From Colwellia sp. (GTDB lineage: Bacteria; Pseudomonadota; Gammaproteobacteria; Enterobacterales; Alteromonadaceae), in contig DPHE01000069.1 in assembly GCA_003521815.1 (NCBI GenBank), positions 37,795 to 62,277 of the forward strand: a stretch of 24,483 nucleotides of DNA. The letters run 5' to 3'. Positions within the stretch are counted from its first letter, which is position 1. Every line of letters starts with the position of its first letter. The notes below the pieces were generated by a model, which saw nothing but the letters and a program-made list of their open reading frames with translations, did not search any database and was not told the DNA's origin. This document shows positions 16,407 through 24,459 of the stretch, piece by piece. A program made the translations under genes and the position numbers.

Positions 16407-17453
16407 ATGCAAAATATATTATCAACCTTAGTTGACGGACAAGATCTAGACCAAGAAACCATTCAAGCGTTTTTTGAACAAATGCTCAAAGGCGACACTG
16501 ATCCTATTTTGTTAGCCAGTGTCCTTACCGCATTAAAAATGAAAGGTGAAACACCCGACGAAATATCTGGCGCAGCAATAGCCATTAAAGCAGCAGCAAC
16601 AAAGTTTCCGCCACAAAAAAAACCCGTTGCGGATTGTGTTGGAACCGGTGGTGATGGCGCCAATACAATAAACATTTCAACTACAGCAGCTATTTTAGCG
16701 GCAGCATGTGGTTTAAAAATAGCAAAACACGGTAACCGCAGTGTTTCAAGTATGTCTGGCTCTGCTGATTTACTTGAAGCATTTGGTGTTAATTTAACTA
16801 TGTCACCCGCGACGGCCAGTAACTGTTTAGAAAAAGCCAATTTATGTTTTTTATACGCACCGGCTTATCACAGTGGTTTTAAACATGCCGCAGCCGTACG
16901 TAAAACAATGGGCATACGCACACTTTTCAATATATTAGGTCCCTTAGCTAACCCTGCTTATCCTAATATTATGTTATTGGGTGTTTATACGCCTGACTTA
17001 TTAATGCCTATGGCCGAAGCATTACAACTTACAGGCGTTGAACGTGCTTTTGTTGTTTATGGTAGTGGCTTAGATGAAATAGCACTTCATGGTGAAACCC
17101 AGGTGGTTGAAATAAATGGTAAGCAGTTAATTGAACGCACTATATCACCGCAAGACTTTGGGCTAAAAAATTACTCCCTTGAAGATATTAAAGGTGGCAC
17201 ACCGCAAAAAAATGCAGATATTATTAAAGCTATTTTGTCGGGCAATGGTCAAGAAGCACATAATGCTGCCGTCATTATTAATTGCGCAGCATTACTCTAT
17301 TTACATGATAAAGCTGATAGCTTGAAAGCTGCCGCGCAACTTGCTAGTGACGTATTAAAAAGTGGTAAAGGATTAACTACATTAGAATTGCTGGTATCCC
17401 TTTCTAATGCAGAAAATGCTAATGATGAAAGCATTAACGGGAAAAGCAAATAA
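16407..17453 (+). CDS. trpD: Anthranilate phosphoribosyltransferase TrpD
   Basis: Transfers phosphoribose from PRPP to anthranilate. It is 348 residues, normal for the stand-alone enzyme. Motifs: PRPP-binding GTGGDGANT (79-87), KHGNRSVSS (107-115), then GIRTLFNILGPLANPA and GSGLDE. It follows trpG by one base and precedes trpCF by one base. Nothing odd is seen. Confidence 0.96.
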   Translation: MQNILSTLVDGQDLDQETIQAFFEQMLKGDTDPILLASVLTALKMKGETPDEISGAAIAIKAAATKFPPQKKPVADCVGTGGDGANTINISTTAAILAAACGLKIAKHGNRSVSSMSGSADLLEAFGVNLTMSPATASNCLEKANLCFLYAPAYHSGFKHAAAVRKTMGIRTLFNILGPLANPAYPNIMLLGVYTPDLLMPMAEALQLTGVERAFVVYGSGLDEIALHGETQVVEINGKQLIERTISPQDFGLKNYSLEDIKGGTPQKNADIIKAILSGNGQEAHNAAVIINCAALLYLHDKADSLKAAAQLASDVLKSGKGLTTLELLVSLSNAENANDESINGKSK

Positions 17454-17454
17454 C

Positions 17455-18870
17455 ATGGCAAATATATTAGAAAAAATAACCGCAAACAGACGCATTGAAA
17501 TCGAAGCCCTTAAAAAAGAAAAACCTTTAGCAAGTTTTATTGATGAATTAACGCCAACAATAAAAGATATGTACGCTGCACTTAGACGTACCGAAGAAAA
17601 CCCCGAAGCAGGTTTTATTTTAGAATGTAAAAAAGCCTCACCATCAAAAGGCTTAATTCGTCCTGATTTTGATGTAAAATCGATTTGCCAAACCTATGAT
17701 AAATATGCAGCTGCTATTTCTGTACTTACTGATGAAAAGTACTTTCAAGGTAACTTTGATTACTTAAAGACGGTGACTGACACAGTTAACTGTCCTGTAT
17801 TAAATAAAGATTTCTTCATCGATAGTTATCAAGTTTACTTAGCCCGTTATTATGGCGCAGATGCAATATTATTAATGTTAAGTGTGTTATCAGACGAAGA
17901 GTACTTAACATTGGCTAATGTTGCTGAGCAATATAACTTAGCCGTGCTAACCGAAGTATCGACGCTAGATGAGTGTGAAAGAGCCATTAAATTAAAGGCA
18001 AAAATGATCGGTATTAATAACCGTAACTTACGTGATTTAAGTACCGATATTGCTCGTACTTTTGAACTTGCGCCAACCTTGCCTGACGATACCATAATAA
18101 TTTCTGAGTCTGGCATTTATAGTAATGCTCAAGTGCGTGAATTAGCCCCAGCAGTCGATGGCTTCCTTGTTGGTAGTTCATTAATGGCTATGGATAACAA
18201 TCGTTATAACGACATTGATTTAGCCTGTCGTAAACTTATTTTTGGTAATAATAAAGTGTGTGGTTTAACCGCACCAGAATATGCTGTAGCTGCAGCAGAA
18301 GCTGGCGCCTGTTTTGGCGGCTTAATTTTTGCTGAAAAATCACCGCGTGTTATCACAAAAACTCAAGCGCTAGAAATAGTCAACAGCACACCCTATTTAG
18401 ATTATGTTGGCGTATTTGTTAACCATCCAATTACTGAAATTATAGACTTAGTAAAAAGTTTACACTTATCTTCTGTTCAGCTCCATGGTAATGAAGATGA
18501 AAGCTACATAGCGACACTTAAAGCTCAACTAACTGAAAATAACTGTAATAATTGTGATCTTTGGCAAGCAAAATCCGTATTAGATATTGTGCCTATTTTA
18601 AGTACTCAAGTCGTTCATCATGTGCTTGATGGTAAGTCACCTGGCTCAGGTCAATCATTTGATTGGCAAATATTATCAGCCAGTGAACAAGACTTAACCC
18701 AAAGCTTTTTAGCCGGTGGACTGAATAATGACAATATACAATTTGCCTTACAGCAACTAACCCAATTAGATTTATTTGGACTTGACCTCAACTCAGGTGT
18801 TGAAACTAGTCCAGGTATAAAGTCTAGCGAAAAGCTAACGCAAGTTTTTGCGCAAATAAGGAATTATTAG
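17455..18870 (+). CDS. trpCF: Bifunctional TrpC-TrpF (indole-3-glycerol phosphate synthase / phosphoribosylanthranilate isomerase)
   Basis: Fused enzyme of 471 residues carrying out two successive steps: isomerisation of phosphoribosylanthranilate (C-terminal half), then ring closure to indole-3-glycerol phosphate (N-terminal half). N-terminal TIM barrel: ECKKASPSKG (57-66), LNKDFFID, GINNRNLRDLS, ISESGI and FLVGSSLM. The C-terminal barrel starts near 263: KVCGL with the catalytic Cys at 269, FAEKSPR, VGVFVN, VQLHGNED, GSGQSFDW, LAGGLN and LDLNSGVETSPG with the catalytic Asp. The frame stays open upstream of 17455 into trpD, but ATG 17455 begins MANILEKITANRRIEI, matching the family start. 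The fusion is the usual gammaproteobacterial form. Confidence 0.96.
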   Translation: MANILEKITANRRIEIEALKKEKPLASFIDELTPTIKDMYAALRRTEENPEAGFILECKKASPSKGLIRPDFDVKSICQTYDKYAAAISVLTDEKYFQGNFDYLKTVTDTVNCPVLNKDFFIDSYQVYLARYYGADAILLMLSVLSDEEYLTLANVAEQYNLAVLTEVSTLDECERAIKLKAKMIGINNRNLRDLSTDIARTFELAPTLPDDTIIISESGIYSNAQVRELAPAVDGFLVGSSLMAMDNNRYNDIDLACRKLIFGNNKVCGLTAPEYAVAAAEAGACFGGLIFAEKSPRVITKTQALEIVNSTPYLDYVGVFVNHPITEIIDLVKSLHLSSVQLHGNEDESYIATLKAQLTENNCNNCDLWQAKSVLDIVPILSTQVVHHVLDGKSPGSGQSFDWQILSASEQDLTQSFLAGGLNNDNIQFALQQLTQLDLFGLDLNSGVETSPGIKSSEKLTQVFAQIRNY

Positions 18871-18873
18871 AAA

Positions 18874-20121
18874 ATGAGCAATACTCCAAATAATACAATT
18901 AAAGAAACACTACCTGCCTATTTTGGTGAATTTGGTGGCATGTTTGTTGGTGAATTATTAGTACCAGCATTAGAGCAATTAGAACAAGCATTTATTGAAT
19001 CACAAACTGATGAAGTATTTTTAACAGAATTTAATAATTTACTAACCAAATATGCGGGTCGACCTACACCCTTAACTTGTTGTAGAAACATCGTTAAAAA
19101 TCCATTAGCCAAAATTTACTTGAAACGCGAAGACTTATTACACGGTGGCGCCCATAAAACTAACCAAGTATTGGGTCAAGCCTTACTTGCTAAACGTATG
19201 GGGAAAACTGAAGTTATTGCCGAAACAGGCGCAGGACAGCATGGCGTGGCAACGGCTATTGCATGTTCGCTATTAGGCTTAAAATGTAAGGTTTATATGG
19301 GCGCGGTTGATTGCCAACGCCAACAACCTAATGTGTTTCGTATGAAGTTAATGGGTGCTGAAGTTATTCCAGTAACTGCTGGCTCGGGTACATTAAAAGA
19401 TGCAGTTAATGAAGCATTACGTGATTGGTCTGCTAATTACGAAAATGCCCACTACTTATTAGGAACTGCCGCTGGTCCGCATCCTTTTCCAACTATTGTG
19501 CGTGAATTTCAAAAAATGATTGGTGAAGAAGCTAAAGCACAGTTTTTTGATGAAGAAGGTCGTTTACCTGATTATGTTATTGCTGCTGTCGGTGGCGGTT
19601 CAAATGCTATTGGTATGTTCAACGACTTTATTCAACATGAAGAAGTAAAATTAATTGGCGTAGAACCCGGCGGTAAAGGTATTGAGACTAATCATCATGG
19701 CGCAACCTTAGTGGCAGGCACTAAAGGTATGCTTCACGGAAACTATACGTACGTAATGCAAGATAAATATGGGCTAATTCAAGAGTCATATTCTATTTCT
19801 GCAGGGCTAGATTACCCTGCTGTCGGCCCTCAACATGCCTTTTTAAAAGAAACCGGCAGAGCACAGTATGTGGCGATCAACGATGATGAAGCGTTAGCTG
19901 CTTTTCAAGAGCTCGCTAAAACTGAAGGTATTATACCCGCACTTGAATCTGCCCATGCGTTAGCGCAAGCCCTTAAAATGGCAGAAACAGTGACAGAAGA
20001 AACCATTTATTTAGTGAATCTTTCTGGTAGAGGGGATAAAGATCTTGCTCATGTTCACGCTATTTTAAACCCAAACGAGCATGATAATGACACAAGCGTT
20101 AAGCACAGAGGTGAAGCGTAA
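18874..20121 (+). CDS. trpB: Tryptophan synthase beta chain TrpB
   Basis: PLP enzyme that condenses indole, channelled from TrpA, with serine to give tryptophan. It is 415 residues. The PLP lysine is in GGAHKTN (Lys 95), the substrate loop ETGAGQHGVA follows, and the phosphate-binding GGGSNA is at 240-245. C-terminal LVNLSGRGDKDL is present. The tail is about 15 residues longer than in E. coli (NPNEHDNDTSVKHRGEA). It starts 3 bp after trpCF and overlaps trpA by one base (TAATG), consistent with stoichiometric alpha-beta synthesis. Confidence 0.97.
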   Translation: MSNTPNNTIKETLPAYFGEFGGMFVGELLVPALEQLEQAFIESQTDEVFLTEFNNLLTKYAGRPTPLTCCRNIVKNPLAKIYLKREDLLHGGAHKTNQVLGQALLAKRMGKTEVIAETGAGQHGVATAIACSLLGLKCKVYMGAVDCQRQQPNVFRMKLMGAEVIPVTAGSGTLKDAVNEALRDWSANYENAHYLLGTAAGPHPFPTIVREFQKMIGEEAKAQFFDEEGRLPDYVIAAVGGGSNAIGMFNDFIQHEEVKLIGVEPGGKGIETNHHGATLVAGTKGMLHGNYTYVMQDKYGLIQESYSISAGLDYPAVGPQHAFLKETGRAQYVAINDDEALAAFQELAKTEGIIPALESAHALAQALKMAETVTEETIYLVNLSGRGDKDLAHVHAILNPNEHDNDTSVKHRGEA

Positions 20122-20981
20122 TGAAACAAACAACAAGTACACAACAAGCTGGTTATCGTTACCAACAAGCCTTTGTTGAGTTAGCCGAAAAAAATGAAAA
20201 TGCTTTTATCCCTTTTGTCACCATTGGCGATCCTAATGCTGAACAATCATTTAACATTATCAAAGCATTAATTGATGCAGGTGCTGATGCATTAGAGTTA
20301 GGTATTCCATTTTCAGATCCAAGTGCTGACGGCATAACCATTCAGATGGCAGCCCTACGTGCGTTAAATTCAGGGATTAATACTGATATTTGTATTGATA
20401 TATTAGCTAAAGTACGTGCATACGCGCCTAATATTCCTATTGGTTTGCTGTTATATGGTAATTTAGTTTTTGCTCGTGGTATCGATAATTTTTACCGAGA
20501 CATGGCACAAGTCGGTGTTGATTCTGTATTAATTGCTGATTTACCCATTCGTGAAAGCCTACCCTTTAGAGAAGCGGCATTAAAATACGGCGTAGCCCCA
20601 ATATTTATTGCACCTCCTAATGCCAGTGAAGATACTTTACGTGAAGTATCTTCATACAGCCGTGGTTATACATACGTATTAAGCCGTGCGGGTGTTACTG
20701 GTGTTGATACTATCGAAGAAAGCAGCGATGAAAGCAGCCAAGCAGAATCTCCTGCAAAAAATTTAATTGATAAATTAAAAGAGTATCATGCTGCGCCACC
20801 AGTTTTAGGCTTTGGTATTTCAGCTCCGCAACAAGTTAAAGATGCGTTCACGGCCGGAGCAAGTGGTGCAATAAGTGGCTCTGCGGTAGTAAAAATTATT
20901 GAAAACAATTTATCTGATCATGACAAAATGCTAACTGAGTTAACAAGCTTTGTTCGTAAAATGAAAGTCGCAACTAAGTAA
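20121..20981 (+). CDS. trpA: Tryptophan synthase alpha chain TrpA, with an acidic loop-6 insertion
   Basis: Cleaves indole-3-glycerol phosphate to indole and glyceraldehyde 3-phosphate. It is 286 residues against 268 in E. coli. Catalytic Glu 59 and Asp 70 are in ALELGIPFSDPSADG; LSRAGVTG and GFGISAPQQV form the phosphate site. Between GVTG (191-194) and LIDKLKEYHAAP there are 20 residues, where E. coli has 11. The extra part is Ser/Glu/Asp-rich (EESSDESSQAES), and its DNA shows a direct repeat GAAAGCAGC at 20718-20726 and 20730-20738, suggesting growth by slippage. This is loop 6, which closes the active site and signals to TrpB. It is the last trp gene. Confidence 0.96.
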   Translation: MKQTTSTQQAGYRYQQAFVELAEKNENAFIPFVTIGDPNAEQSFNIIKALIDAGADALELGIPFSDPSADGITIQMAALRALNSGINTDICIDILAKVRAYAPNIPIGLLLYGNLVFARGIDNFYRDMAQVGVDSVLIADLPIRESLPFREAALKYGVAPIFIAPPNASEDTLREVSSYSRGYTYVLSRAGVTGVDTIEESSDESSQAESPAKNLIDKLKEYHAAPPVLGFGISAPQQVKDAFTAGASGAISGSAVVKIIENNLSDHDKMLTELTSFVRKMKVATK

Positions 20982-21007
20982 TAAACAAGTACATTACTGA
21001 CTGCATA

Positions 21008-21066
21008 TATATACCCAGTCCACTTCAAAATACAGGATTCAGCTGGTATTAGAAGTGGATTTGGTT
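21008..21066 (+). terminator. Imperfect palindrome after trpA, possible trp operon terminator
   Basis: TCCACTTC (21018-21025) pairs with GAAGTGGA (21053-21060). Inside it AATACAG pairs with CTGGTATT (one bulge), leaving a short GATTCAG loop, and partial pairing extends outward (ACC / GGT). The downstream side is TTTGGTT, not a clean U tract, so termination is uncertain. The string ACTTCAAAATA is shared with the foldback element at 10713-10723, so it could instead be a member of a palindromic repeat family. Confidence 0.4.
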
Positions 21067-21072
21067 ATAGTA

Positions 21073-21100
21073 CTGACAGTAAGTTTATATTCGCTATAAT
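21073..21100 (+). promoter_or_regulatory. Near-consensus sigma-70 promoter downstream of trpA
   Basis: CTGACA (21073-21078) and a perfect TATAAT (21095-21100) with a 16-bp spacer. The predicted start is about 30 nt before the ATG at 21137. It is one of the best promoter matches in the window, yet no intact gene follows on this strand until queF. Confidence 0.45.
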
Positions 21101-21136
21101 AGAATTGTCACATAAAATAATTAAAGTATTTTTGTA

Positions 21137-21440
21137 ATGAATAACGAAATCCATTACCTAAAAAAAATCCCCGCAGTTCAACACTAACGTTACCCTCTCA
21201 AATAGTTTTATAGAAAGTGAGCCGGCTTAGACCCTTAACATTCTAAAAGACAGTAAAATTACCGCAATCGATATAGCAGGAAATCGACAAAACACCTGTA
21301 TCATTAAATTCACTAATGCGATCCAAGCTAAGGCGAGAAAGTTTAACCTAACTTCATTAGACTCAGCTTCGCTAGAGATAACTGAAGGCACAAACTCCGC
21401 AGTACCAACTGAAAATACCAAACAAAAACTCAATAATTAA
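21137..21440 (+). pseudogene. Candidate decayed small gene of unknown function
   Basis: From ATG 21137 a frame reads MNNEIHYLKK and stops at 21187. At the A8 run (about 21160-21167) a one-base shift enters a frame that continues to an in-frame TAG (21228-21230). It then runs open from there to TAA (21438-21440), giving protein-like text such as ITAIDIAGNRQNTCIIKF and LDSASLEITEGTNSAVPTE. One frameshift and one nonsense codon would thus break a gene of about 100 codons. I do not recognise the product. The overlapping minus-strand frame at 21227-21433 is probably only its shadow. With the promoter just upstream, a non-coding transcript is the alternative. Confidence 0.3.
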
Positions 21441-21517
21441 TTAACACTAACAAATAGAAAAACACAATATAATCAGTAAACTAAGAAGACTAGCAAACAG
21501 TCTAAAACTAATTTACA

Positions 21518-22108
21518 CTATTTAATTACTGGTGTTAACTGGCTGATAAACTGAGCCAACGAATCACTAAGCTGTTTGTGAGGTTTACAACCTACACGTT
21601 CAACCCAAACTTCACCACTGGCATTATCGACTGAAATAATCATATCTTCTTCATCAGTTACTGCAAAAAAAATAGTCTCTTTTTGCTTTAATCTGCGTTT
21701 CATTAAAATATGACCGATGAGGTTTTCTTGTAAACGCCCAAAGTCATTTTTATTCCAAGCAAATAACAATGAGAGCTCCCCTTCATCACAATGTGCATCG
21801 ATGCTTTCACTATAAAGTAAGGTAAAGTATGTTTTGATATCGTTATGCAAGGTAAAATCTAACGCTGACTCTACGTTATCGAAACTTAACTCTTCACTTT
21901 TCTCTATCGCACTAGGCTGCCAAAAAACTTCATCTCGGGGCAAAGAGCTATTCTCTGTGGCTTTTTGCTCACAAGGAGAAGGCCATTCTTCATCTTGCTC
22001 AACTGTAGGTAAGCATGCATGAATTTTTTGATACTGATCAATATATTGCTCAGTAAATTGTTGAAGTATTTTTACTAAATTTTCATTTGTTCTATTTGAT
22101 GATGTCAT
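21518..22108 (-). CDS. syd: Syd, SecY-interacting protein
   Basis: Cytoplasmic membrane-associated protein that in E. coli binds SecY and monitors translocon assembly. It is 196 residues (E. coli 181). Recognised from FTEQYIDQYQKIHACLPTVEQDEEWPSPC at the N-terminus, DEVFWQPSAIE, the central TFTLL-like segment, FGRLQENLIGHILMKRRLKQKETIFFAVTDEEDMIISVDNASGEVWVERVG, and the C-terminal LAQFISQLTPVI. Its divergent pairing with queF, 70 bp apart, repeats the E. coli syd-queF neighbourhood. An AAGGA lies rather far (12 nt) upstream of the ATG. Confidence 0.9.
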   Translation of the reverse strand: MTSSNRTNENLVKILQQFTEQYIDQYQKIHACLPTVEQDEEWPSPCEQKATENSSLPRDEVFWQPSAIEKSEELSFDNVESALDFTLHNDIKTYFTLLYSESIDAHCDEGELSLLFAWNKNDFGRLQENLIGHILMKRRLKQKETIFFAVTDEEDMIISVDNASGEVWVERVGCKPHKQLSDSLAQFISQLTPVIK

Positions 22109-22178
22109 CGCGACGAAGATCCTTTAAAATGATCGTAATATTATTGTGTAATAGCATGGCAAACGATAGAAAAATTTT

Positions 22179-23039
22179 ATGGCAACTTACCAACATTCAA
22201 AAGAATTAAACAATTTAACACTTGGTAAAAGCACTGTGTATTGCAGTGAATATAACCCAATCTTATTACAAGCGGTACCTCGAAGCTTAAATAGAGATGA
22301 CTTATCTCTACAAAGTAACGATTTACCTTTTGTCGGTGAAGATATTTGGTATGGTTATGAACTATCATGGTTGAACAATAAAGGTAAGCCGATTGTTGCT
22401 GTAGCCGAGTTTCGCTTCCCTTGTACTAGTCCAAATTTAGTTGAATCCAAATCATTTAAATTATATTTGAATAGCTTTAATCAAAGTAAATTTTCAAGTA
22501 TCAAAAACGTTGAACAAGCCCTTATTAAAGACTTATCAGCTACCGCGCAAACTCAAGCTAAGGTGACATTATTTAACGTTGAGCAATGCCCTGCGTTGGC
22601 TATCAAGCTAACTGACCAAGAGACGATTTGCATTGATGAAGAAGACATTACGATTGAAAGTTATCACTTCCAGGCTGAGCTTCTTAGTCAAGCACAAGCT
22701 AACTCATCAAGCGACAACGTAACAGAAAAACTGGTTAGTCATTTATTAAAATCAAATTGTTTAATTACTAATCAACCCGATTGGGCCAGTATTTTTATTG
22801 ACTATAAAGGTAAAGCTATCGATCACGCTATGTTATTAAAATATTTAATATCGTTTCGACAGCACAATGAATTTCATGAGCAATGTGTTGAGCGTATTTA
22901 TTGTGATCTGCAGCAGTATTGTCAATTAGAAGAGCTTACGGTGTTTGCCCGCTATACTCGCCGAGGCGGTTTAGATATAAACCCATTTAGAAGTACGCAT
23001 TTAACGCATGCCCCCATTAAGAGAACACTTAGACAATAG
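22179..23039 (+). CDS. queF: NADPH-dependent 7-cyano-7-deazaguanine reductase QueF
   Basis: Reduces preQ0 to preQ1 in queuosine biosynthesis. It is 286 residues, the long two-domain (YqcD/type II) form found in gammaproteobacteria. The QueF motif ESKSFKLYLNS is at 89-99. The active-site Cys 194 (SNCLITNQPDW), which makes the thioimide with preQ0, and the catalytic Asp 201 are both present. HNEFHEQCVERIYCDL and ARYTRRGGLDINPFRS follow. The 70-bp upstream gap is too short and lacks the structure of a preQ1 riboswitch. The Shine-Dalgarno is weak. Confidence 0.96.
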   Translation: MATYQHSKELNNLTLGKSTVYCSEYNPILLQAVPRSLNRDDLSLQSNDLPFVGEDIWYGYELSWLNNKGKPIVAVAEFRFPCTSPNLVESKSFKLYLNSFNQSKFSSIKNVEQALIKDLSATAQTQAKVTLFNVEQCPALAIKLTDQETICIDEEDITIESYHFQAELLSQAQANSSSDNVTEKLVSHLLKSNCLITNQPDWASIFIDYKGKAIDHAMLLKYLISFRQHNEFHEQCVERIYCDLQQYCQLEELTVFARYTRRGGLDINPFRSTHLTHAPIKRTLRQ

Positions 23040-23065
23040 TGTAATTAGATAATCGGTTAACAGGC

Positions 23066-23097
23066 ATACAATTCGAGTTTTGAAACTCGAATTGTAT
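23066..23097. repeat. Perfect 15-bp inverted repeat between convergent queF and metY
   Basis: ATACAATTCGAGTTT (23066-23080), two bases, then its exact complement (23083-23097). It begins 26 bp after the queF stop and ends 27 bp before the metY stop. Symmetry and position suggest a two-way transcription stop, but neither strand has a following U tract, so function is inferred from location only. Confidence 0.6.
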
Positions 23098-23124
23098 ACT
23101 AAGCGATTGTCTTTTAGCTAACAG

Positions 23125-24402
23125 CTATACTTGGCTAGCCGCAAGTGCTTGGATAAGGTCGGCTAAGATATCGTCAATATGTTCAATACCGATAGATAAT
23201 CGTACCATTTCTTTACTCACACCCGCTTTTGCTAATTCTTGCTCATCAAGTTGTCTATGAGTTGTTGAAGCAGGATGACAAGCTAATGACTTAGCGTCAC
23301 CAATATTAACCAAACGTACCACAAGATTAAGCGCATCAATAAATTTTGCACCGGCTTTTTCGCCACCTTTAATGCCAAAACTTAAAATACCACTACTACC
23401 ATCAGGTAAATATTTTTTAGCTAATTGATGATCATTGGATGTTTCTAAACCTGAATAATTAACCCAAGAGATATTCTTATGCGTAGTTAAATACTCGGCA
23501 ACTTTTTGAGTGTTAGAACAATGACGTTCCATGCGAAGTGGTAATGTTTCTAAACCTTGTAAAATCAAAAACACATTCATTGGAGAGATTGCAGCGCCCA
23601 TATTTCGAAGCGGTACAACGCGTGCTCTAGCAATAAATGCTGCCGCGCCAAATGTTTCGGTATAACTTACGCCATGATAAGAAGGATCAGGGTTATTTAG
23701 CTGGGCAAAACGCTCTTTATGTTCGCTCCAAGGGAATTTACCCGAATCCACAATAATGCCGCCAACAGAAGTACCGTGACCACCAATATACTTAGTTAAC
23801 GAATGAACAACAATATCTGCACCATGTTCAAATGGACGACAAAGTGCTGGACTTGCCACGGTATTATCAACCACTAATGGCACACCATTTTTATGGGCTA
23901 TTTCAGCCATTTTAGCGATATCAGCAATATTACCCGATGGATTACCGATAGTTTCACAAAACACTGCTTTGGTATTTTCATCAATCAAGTTTTCTAACGC
24001 TTCAAAGTCATCATGGGCAGCAAATCTAACTTCAATGCCTTGTTGCGGTAATGTATGAGCAAATAAATTATACGTGCCACCGTATAATTTATTGATACTA
24101 ACAATATTATCACCTACTTTAGCGATAGTTTGAATCGTTGCGGTAATTGCTGCCATACCTGATGCTAGTGCTAAACCAGCAATACCTCCTTCAAGTGCCG
24201 CCACTCGCTGTTCTAATACCGCTTGAGTTGGGTTACCTATACGCGTATATATATTACCTTCTACTTTAAGATCAAATAAATCAGCGCCATGCTGAGTATC
24301 GTCAAAAGCATAGCTTGTGGTTTGATAAATAGGAACAGCAACGGCTTTAGTCGTTTGCTCCGGGCTATAGCCAGCATGAATTGCTGCGGTTTCTCTACGC
24401 AT
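23125..24402 (-). CDS. metY: O-acetylhomoserine aminocarboxypropyltransferase (sulfhydrylase) MetY
   Basis: PLP enzyme of the Cys/Met metabolism family making homocysteine from O-acetylhomoserine and sulfide (direct sulfhydrylation). It is 425 residues, typical of the MetY branch and longer than MetB/MetZ (about 380-400). Motifs: VPIYQTTSYAF, YTRIGNPTQAVLEQRVAALEGG, ALASGMAAI, LYGGTYNLF, VVDNTVASPALCRPFEHGADIVVHSLTKYIGGHG with the PLP Lys in SLTK, RLVNIGDAKSLACHPASTTHRQL and VRLSIGIEHIDDI. GGAG lies 7 nt upstream of ATG 24402. It stands alone, reading toward queF. It would consume the sulfide produced from sulfate activated by the cys genes at the other end of the window. Confidence 0.93.
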   Translation of the reverse strand: MRRETAAIHAGYSPEQTTKAVAVPIYQTTSYAFDDTQHGADLFDLKVEGNIYTRIGNPTQAVLEQRVAALEGGIAGLALASGMAAITATIQTIAKVGDNIVSINKLYGGTYNLFAHTLPQQGIEVRFAAHDDFEALENLIDENTKAVFCETIGNPSGNIADIAKMAEIAHKNGVPLVVDNTVASPALCRPFEHGADIVVHSLTKYIGGHGTSVGGIIVDSGKFPWSEHKERFAQLNNPDPSYHGVSYTETFGAAAFIARARVVPLRNMGAAISPMNVFLILQGLETLPLRMERHCSNTQKVAEYLTTHKNISWVNYSGLETSNDHQLAKKYLPDGSSGILSFGIKGGEKAGAKFIDALNLVVRLVNIGDAKSLACHPASTTHRQLDEQELAKAGVSKEMVRLSIGIEHIDDILADLIQALAASQV

Positions 24403-24459
24403 AAAGTTCTCCAGTTAAATTGTCATAGTATAAAAGAATAAAAATTTACCCATATTAAC

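Larger units (their letters stand above)
20982..21517. other. trpA-syd intergenic region
   Basis: About 535 bp between the convergent trpA and syd. It contains the palindrome at 21008-21066, the promoter at 21073-21100 and the possible decayed gene 21137-21440, each listed separately. The last 75 bp (21441-21517) are AT-rich, and I see nothing definite there, including no clear terminator for syd. Confidence 0.5.

Noticed and set aside
21227..21433. Minus-strand 68-codon frame with hydrophobic composition
   Set aside because: No convincing Shine-Dalgarno or family resemblance; the plus-strand translation of the same DNA looks more protein-like, so this is probably its complement.
22109..22178. 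preQ1 riboswitch upstream of queF
   Set aside because: The gap is only 70 bp, and I see neither the hairpin-plus-A-rich-tail pseudoknot layout nor a sequestering stem.
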